Below are positions 6,626-9,619 of a stretch of DNA of 9,619 bases, one piece after another. Position 1 is the stretch's first letter, and every line of letters begins with the position of its first letter. The DNA lies in the NCBI GenBank assembly GCA_027296205.1, contig JAPUJM010000061.1, positions 1 to 9,619 on the forward strand, written 5' to 3'. The notes below the pieces were generated by a model. That model was not told where the DNA came from. It did no database searches and saw only the letters and a program-made list of their open reading frames with translations. The position numbers and the translations under genes were made by a program. The stretch is from Actinomycetota bacterium (GTDB lineage: Bacteria > Actinomycetota > Acidimicrobiia > Spongiisociales > ZC4RG35).

Positions 6626-6689
6626 AGGCTGATCAGTTTTCGCGGGCTGTGGTCCCCTCAGGCCGAAGTCAACGTCTCCGAACCTGTGC

Positions 6690-7340
6690 TCAGCGTGCCG
6701 GATGCTCCCAACCGTCGACCCGACGACCGGCGTCGATGGTCCAGCGAGGCAGGAAAAACTGAACCAACGGCCCGATCAGGAAGGCAAAGGCGATGGTTCC
6801 GATCCCGAATGCGCCACCGAGCAGCCATCCGGCGATCAGCACCACGATCTCGATCATCGACCTGGTCAAACGGATCGACGGGCCCTTCCGGGCGATTCCG
6901 GTCATCAGCCCGTCGCGGGGGCCGGGCCCCAGATTGGCCCCGATGTACAGACCGGACGCGAAGCCGATCAACAGAATGCCCGATCCGAGCATGAAGATCG
7001 CTACCACGGTGTTCCCCGCTTCGGGCAGCACCGCGGCCGTCACATCGATCATCACCCCGATGATCAAGGCATTGAGAACAGTTCCAATCCCGTAGGGCTC
7101 CCTCAGCGGAATCCACAACAGGAGGACCACGAACGAGATGATGATCGACCAGATCCCGACGGTGAGGCCGAACCGAACGGCGAGCCCCTGATGAAGTACG
7201 TCCCAGGGCGGGACGCCGAGACCGGACCGAAGCATCAATCCGATGCCTGCCCCGAAGATGACGAGGCCGACAACCAGGTTCACCAGACGTCTGGGAAGCT
7301 CCTGACCGCCAAACGGGATGAACCAGCGGGAGGTGGTCAA
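6690..7340 (-). CDS. YczE-type (COG2364-like) integral membrane protein
   Basis: A 216-residue membrane protein with hydrophobic segments at about 18-37, 61-78, 86-104, 110-135, 160-174 and 177-195. It has an internal duplication. The first half carries G-L-G-V-P-P-W-D-V-L, then later G-I-G-T and I-I-G; the second half carries L-G-P-G-P-R-D-G-L, then G-I-G-T and L-I-G. This repeated G-x-G-x-x-P-x-D-x-L pattern is typical of the YczE/YitT-like membrane families. Their function is not established; a Bacillus yczE has been linked to production of secondary metabolites. The start is TTG at 7340 with GGAAAG nine bases upstream; a TGA in frame three codons earlier rules out a longer N-terminus. It is divergent from the selenoprotein gene and lies upstream of nrdJ on the same strand, but too far for a tight operon. 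Confidence 0.75.
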   Translation of the reverse strand: MTTSRWFIPFGGQELPRRLVNLVVGLVIFGAGIGLMLRSGLGVPPWDVLHQGLAVRFGLTVGIWSIIISFVVLLLWIPLREPYGIGTVLNALIIGVMIDVTAAVLPEAGNTVVAIFMLGSGILLIGFASGLYIGANLGPGPRDGLMTGIARKGPSIRLTRSMIEIVVLIAGWLLGGAFGIGTIAFAFLIGPLVQFFLPRWTIDAGRRVDGWEHPAR

Positions 7341-7460
7341 ACCAGCTCACTTTCCAATAATCTCCTATTCAGGTGGCGAAGCAGGAGCTCGGTCATGACG
7401 ATCCTTCGACAATGGGAATGAACATGGGCCCGAGCACGCTAACAATGGGGACTCGTACCC

Positions 7461-7468
7461 GAGGAGGG
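7461..7468 (+). promoter_or_regulatory. strong ribosome binding site that sets the TTG start
   Basis: GAGGAGGG lies seven bases before the TTG at 7476. It is among the best Shine-Dalgarno matches in the window and points translation to a frame that meets a TGA after 34 codons, which supports reading through that TGA. Confidence 0.8.
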
Positions 7469-7475
7469 AAATAAG

Positions 7476-8150
7476 TTGGCAATCGACTTCTCAGTTCTGG
7501 ACGCCGCCGGCAAGCCGTGGACGCTGTCCGATCAACTCGACGCGGCCGCCGTGATCACCTTTCACCGGGGCGACTTCTGAACGTACTGCCACGGCCAGTT
7601 GGCCGTCATGGCCTCGCGACAGAGCGAGTTTCTGGAGCGAGGCGCCAGAGTGTTCGGACTGAGCGCCGATTCTCCCGCTCAGAACGCCGCTGTCATGGAA
7701 AAGCTGGCCCTTCCCTTCCCGATCCTTTCCGATGTTGAAAGGGATCAGGCGGTGACTCCGCTGGGGTTTGCCGACGAGAACGATCCGAGACTGATATCGC
7801 GGCCCGGTGTCGTGATCATCTCGCCTGACGGGGAGATCGTTTCCCGGTTTGTGGGCAAGGACTATGCCGACAGACCCGATGAGGATCTCGTTCTCGAGGA
7901 GCTCGGATCCTTGGGTCTCGACCCGACTGCGCAGGAAGCGGCCGAGCATGGCCTGGTCGAGCCAGGTGAGATGGCGATTCCAGGCGAGGCCCTCAAGTAC
8001 TACTTCAGCGGAGCCAAGTTCGCCGCCCTCGCTTTGCGGCGCCGATATCGGGACATCAGTGACGACTTCCGAGATGGCACCAAGGCCTATGTGGCGATGG
8101 TGGAGAAGTACCTGAGGGCATTGGCGGCCGTAGACGAGCGCAAGGCGTAA
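7476..8150 (+). CDS. peroxiredoxin-like selenoprotein (Sec-x-x-Cys), AhpC/TSA family
   Basis: Reading from TTG at 7476 through an in-frame TGA gives 224 residues with selenocysteine at position 35. The sequence around it is F29-H-R-G-D-F-U35-T-Y-C38-H-G-Q-L, where relatives with the AhpC/TSA thioredoxin fold have R-G-x-[WF]-C-x-x-C-x-x-Q-L. The TGA thus replaces exactly the first catalytic cysteine. Later parts of the fold are intact: G61-L-S-A-D (strand), F81-P-I-L-S-D, and R109-P-G-V-V-I-I-S-P-D-G-E-I-V. A helical tail covers about 140-224. Members reduce peroxides or other thiol substrates in the cytoplasm. A hairpin follows the TGA at the place of a bacterial SECIS. A strong ribosome binding site precedes the start, and lutA follows after 12 bases. 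The alternative, a nonsense mutation, is less likely because codon use and sequence stay family-like on both sides. A start after the TGA would lose the active site. Confidence 0.85.
7578..7580 (+). other. in-frame TGA read as selenocysteine
   Basis: Codon 35 of the peroxiredoxin-like gene. It falls at the family's nucleophilic cysteine in a U-x-x-C motif, followed by T-Y-C. Insertion needs SelA, SelB, SelD and tRNA-Sec, none of which is in this window. Confidence 0.82.
7588..7612 (+). promoter_or_regulatory. candidate bacterial SECIS element
   Basis: In the RNA, ACGGCC (7591-7596) pairs perfectly with GGCCGU (7601-7606) around the loop AGUU (7597-7600). Below it GCC (7588-7590) pairs with GGC (7610-7612) across a three-base bulge CAU. 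The loop has a G at its second position and starts 16 bases after the UGA. Both fit the known bacterial SECIS pattern: a short stem, a G among the first loop bases, and a loop roughly 16-37 bases downstream. SelB would bind here. The fit is by eye; no folding was computed. Confidence 0.7.
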
Positions 8151-8153
8151 AAT
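8148..8153 (+). promoter_or_regulatory. candidate internal -10 box before lutA
   Basis: TAAAAT overlaps the stop codon of the selenoprotein gene and lies nine bases before the lutA ATG, which has only a weak CAGG ribosome binding site. It could start a near-leaderless lutAB transcript. No -35 at normal spacing was found. Confidence 0.3.
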
Positions 8154-8162
8154 GCAGGCCCT

Positions 8163-8888
8163 ATGGAGGGGCCTCGAGTCCAGCTTGTCGTTACCTGCCT
8201 GGTCGATGTATTAGCACCTCAGGTGGGCCGGGCCACCCTGGCCGTCCTCGAGAATTCGGGTTGCCGGGTGAGCTTCCCCGAGGGTCAAACCTGTTGCGGA
8301 CAGCCGGCGTTCAATGTCGGTCTCACCGATCAAGCCCGAGAGATGGCTGCCCACACCCTCGACGTCCTCGATGCGACGGAGGGTCCGATCGTGGTCCCGT
8401 CCGGATCGTGCACCCAGATGATCGTTGACCACTACATCGAGCTTTTCGAGGAAACCGATCGAGCCGATCAGGCGGAGCGGGTGGCGGGTCGGACCCGTGA
8501 GCTCACCCAGTTTCTCGTTGACGATCTCGGTGTCGACGCATTCGCCTCATGTGACGGATGTACGGTGGCCTATCACTACTCATGTCATGGTCTGCGAGGG
8601 CTCGGATTGGAAGCCCAGGCCGACGCATTGCTGGAGAGTGTCGACCGGGTGAGTCTCGACGGTGACAAGGAATGCTGTGGTTTTGGGGGTCTCTTCTCGG
8701 TCGAGATGCCGGCCATCTCCGCCGCGATCATGGACGAGAAGCTCGATCGGGTCGAGACGTCCGGGGCTGACACACTGGTGGGGGGCGATGTCTCATGTCT
8801 GATGCATCTGGAGGGAGGTCTTCGACGCAGAGGATCGAAAGTGGTGGTCAAGCATATTGCCGAGCTGTTGGCAGACGGTGACAGGTGA
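8163..8888 (+). CDS. lutA: L-lactate oxidation complex Fe-S subunit LutA (CCG-domain protein)
   Basis: The 241-residue protein has the two cysteine-rich CCG domains of LutA/YkgE and the related GlpC/HdrB families. In the first are C12, C44-C45-G and C83 (S-G-S-C). In the second are C141 (Y-S-C-H-G), C171-C172-G-F-G-G and C212 (S-C-L-M-H). These cysteines hold Fe-S clusters that pass electrons during oxidation of L-lactate to pyruvate together with LutB and LutC. Length is normal. The ATG lies 12 bases after the selenoprotein stop. Its own stop overlaps the lutB start by four bases (GTGA), so lutA and lutB are almost certainly translated together. Homologues also serve other 2-hydroxyacids, so lactate is the likely but not proven substrate. 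Confidence 0.92.
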   Translation: MEGPRVQLVVTCLVDVLAPQVGRATLAVLENSGCRVSFPEGQTCCGQPAFNVGLTDQAREMAAHTLDVLDATEGPIVVPSGSCTQMIVDHYIELFEETDRADQAERVAGRTRELTQFLVDDLGVDAFASCDGCTVAYHYSCHGLRGLGLEAQADALLESVDRVSLDGDKECCGFGGLFSVEMPAISAAIMDEKLDRVETSGADTLVGGDVSCLMHLEGGLRRRGSKVVVKHIAELLADGDR

Positions 8889-9619
8889 GCCAGCCGGTCA
8901 GCTTCGTCACTCGCGCCGACGCCCTCCTCGGCAGCAAAGAGGCCGCGGCCGTCGTCAAGGGGATTCGGCACTTCAATGACGCAAGAGACCGCGTCGCGGC
9001 CGAGTTTCCCATCATGGAGGAGTTGCGCGATAGGGCGCGGGTCATCCGTCTTCACTCCCTCCGTCATCTCGACCGGCTTCTAAGTCAATTCGCAGATCAG
9101 GTCACCGCACTCGGCGGCACAGTGCACTTCGCCGCCGATGCCGACGAGGCGAACCGGATCGTGGCCGAGATCCTCCAACAGTCGGACTCCCGTCTGGTGG
9201 TGAAGTCGAAGTCGATGGTCTCCGAGGAGATCGAGCTCAATCACCACCTCGAAGAAGTCGGTGTGGAGGTAGTGGAGACCGATCTCGGGGAGTTCATCGT
9301 GCAACTCGCCGGTGACACGCCCAGTCACATCATTGCTCCCGTGCTTCACATGACACGCCAGGACATCGGTGCACTGTTCTCCGAGAAGCTGGGTGTCGAG
9401 TACACCGACGATCCGACAGAGCTCAACGAGATCGCCAGGGCCCATCTCAGGGAGATCTTCCTCCGGGCGGATGCGGGAATCTCAGGCGTGAACATGGCCA
9501 TCGCCGAGACAGGGTCGGTCGTCCTGGTCACCAACGAGGGAAACGGCCGGCTGACCACGACGGCTCCGAGAGTTCACATCGCTCTGATGGGCATGGAGAG
9601 GATCGTCTCGAGCTGGGGG
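8885..9619 (+). CDS. lutB: lactate utilization protein LutB, N-terminal part (runs off the window)
   Basis: An open frame from GTG at 8885 continues through the last base, giving 245 residues without a stop. It carries the LUD-domain landmarks of LutB: K107-S-K-S-M-V-S-E-E-I, L118-N-H, V130-E-T-D-L-G-E-F-I-V-Q-L, P146-S-H-I-I-A-P, then A207-E-T-G-S-V-V-L-V-T-N-E-G-N. The two 4Fe-4S motifs that close this family's C-terminal half would lie outside the window and cannot be checked. LutB works with LutA and LutC in oxidation of L-lactate to pyruvate. The GTG is inside the lutA stop, which implies translational coupling; no separate ribosome binding site is needed or seen. Confidence 0.92.
   Translation, partial: MSQPVSFVTRADALLGSKEAAAVVKGIRHFNDARDRVAAEFPIMEELRDRARVIRLHSLRHLDRLLSQFADQVTALGGTVHFAADADEANRIVAEILQQSDSRLVVKSKSMVSEEIELNHHLEEVGVEVVETDLGEFIVQLAGDTPSHIIAPVLHMTRQDIGALFSEKLGVEYTDDPTELNEIARAHLREIFLRADAGISGVNMAIAETGSVVLVTNEGNGRLTTTAPRVHIALMGMERIVSSWG

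Larger units (their letters stand above)
6333..6689. other. 357-base intergenic region upstream of nrdJ
   Basis: No convincing gene lies here; open frames in this stretch resemble no known family and lack ribosome binding sites. Nearest to nrdJ is a leader with GGAGGAGG at about 6341-6348. Next come the two NrdR-like boxes (6403-6449), then a 10-bp palindrome (6462-6471), then a stretch with copies of CGGGGAAGTG and small hairpins (6547-6625) behind the yczE stop. The -10 and -35 elements of nrdJ could not be assigned with confidence; no TANNNT hexamer is visible on the minus strand between the palindrome and the ATG. Confidence 0.6.

Noticed and set aside
6333..6689. Cobalamin riboswitch in front of nrdJ
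   Set aside because: I looked for the conserved B12-box core (GCCACTG) on the minus strand near the gene and did not find it, and the leader is too short for the usual architecture.
6702..7421. 239-residue plus-strand frame opposite yczE
   Set aside because: It is very rich in D, P, Q and G with no recognisable domain, while the minus-strand frame has clear membrane segments and an internal repeat.
7578..7580. TGA as a sequencing error or pseudogene stop
   Set aside because: Position at the catalytic cysteine, the retained UxxC motif, the good ribosome binding site and the downstream hairpin all fit Sec. A random stop falling on exactly this codon is improbable, though it cannot be fully excluded without resequencing.
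7491..7949. 152-residue frame on the minus strand over the selenoprotein gene
   Set aside because: It is antisense to a clearly coding region, has no family resemblance and no ribosome binding site; it is a shadow of the real gene in high-GC DNA.
7599..8150. Shorter peroxiredoxin gene starting at a TTG after the TGA
   Set aside because: There is no ribosome binding site before it, and it would lack the N-terminal strand and the active site.

Overview
This is a gene-dense window of moderately high GC DNA from a bacterium. Several things point to the Actinomycetota, possibly the Acidimicrobiia: a B12-dependent ribonucleotide reductase with a cysteine-rich tail, several genes whose starts have no Shine-Dalgarno sequence but sit just behind a TANNNT box, and the style of the proteins. 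That placement is inferred, not shown. No rRNA, tRNA, CRISPR array or insertion sequence is visible.

Left part (1-2714). The minus strand carries the first 20 codons of a probable nitroreductase (1-60) behind a hotdog thioesterase (93-539). Divergent from these is deoD, a purine-nucleoside phosphorylase (633-1352). A small Dabb-domain gene on the minus strand (1385-1687) converges on deoD. It is divergent from azlC-azlD (1729-2714), a two-gene branched-chain amino-acid exporter with a 4-base overlap.

Middle part (2715-7340). A possible 37-residue membrane peptide (2760-2873) lies downstream of nrdJ (2964-6332), a class II adenosylcobalamin-dependent ribonucleotide reductase. The 357-base gap upstream of nrdJ holds two NrdR-box-like sequences exactly 31 bp apart, a 10-bp palindrome, short direct repeats and hairpins. 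Beyond it is a YczE-type membrane protein (6690-7340) on the same strand.

Right part (7461-9619). This is the most interesting region. A peroxiredoxin-like gene starts at a TTG (7476) behind a strong ribosome binding site and has an in-frame TGA at codon 35, exactly where this family carries its first catalytic cysteine (Sec-x-x-Cys). A hairpin with a G-containing tetraloop starts a few bases after the TGA, as expected for a bacterial SECIS element. The gene is best read as a selenoprotein of 224 residues; a conventional caller would either start it after the TGA or miss its active site. It is followed 12 bases later by lutA and then, with a 4-base overlap, by lutB, which runs off the window. 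These are Fe-S and LUD subunits of the L-lactate oxidation complex.

Together the genes cover nucleotide supply (deoD, nrdJ), amino-acid export (azlCD) and redox or lactate metabolism (selenoperoxiredoxin, lutAB). If the reading is right, the organism should encode selA, selB, selC and selD, as well as nrdR and a cobalamin supply.
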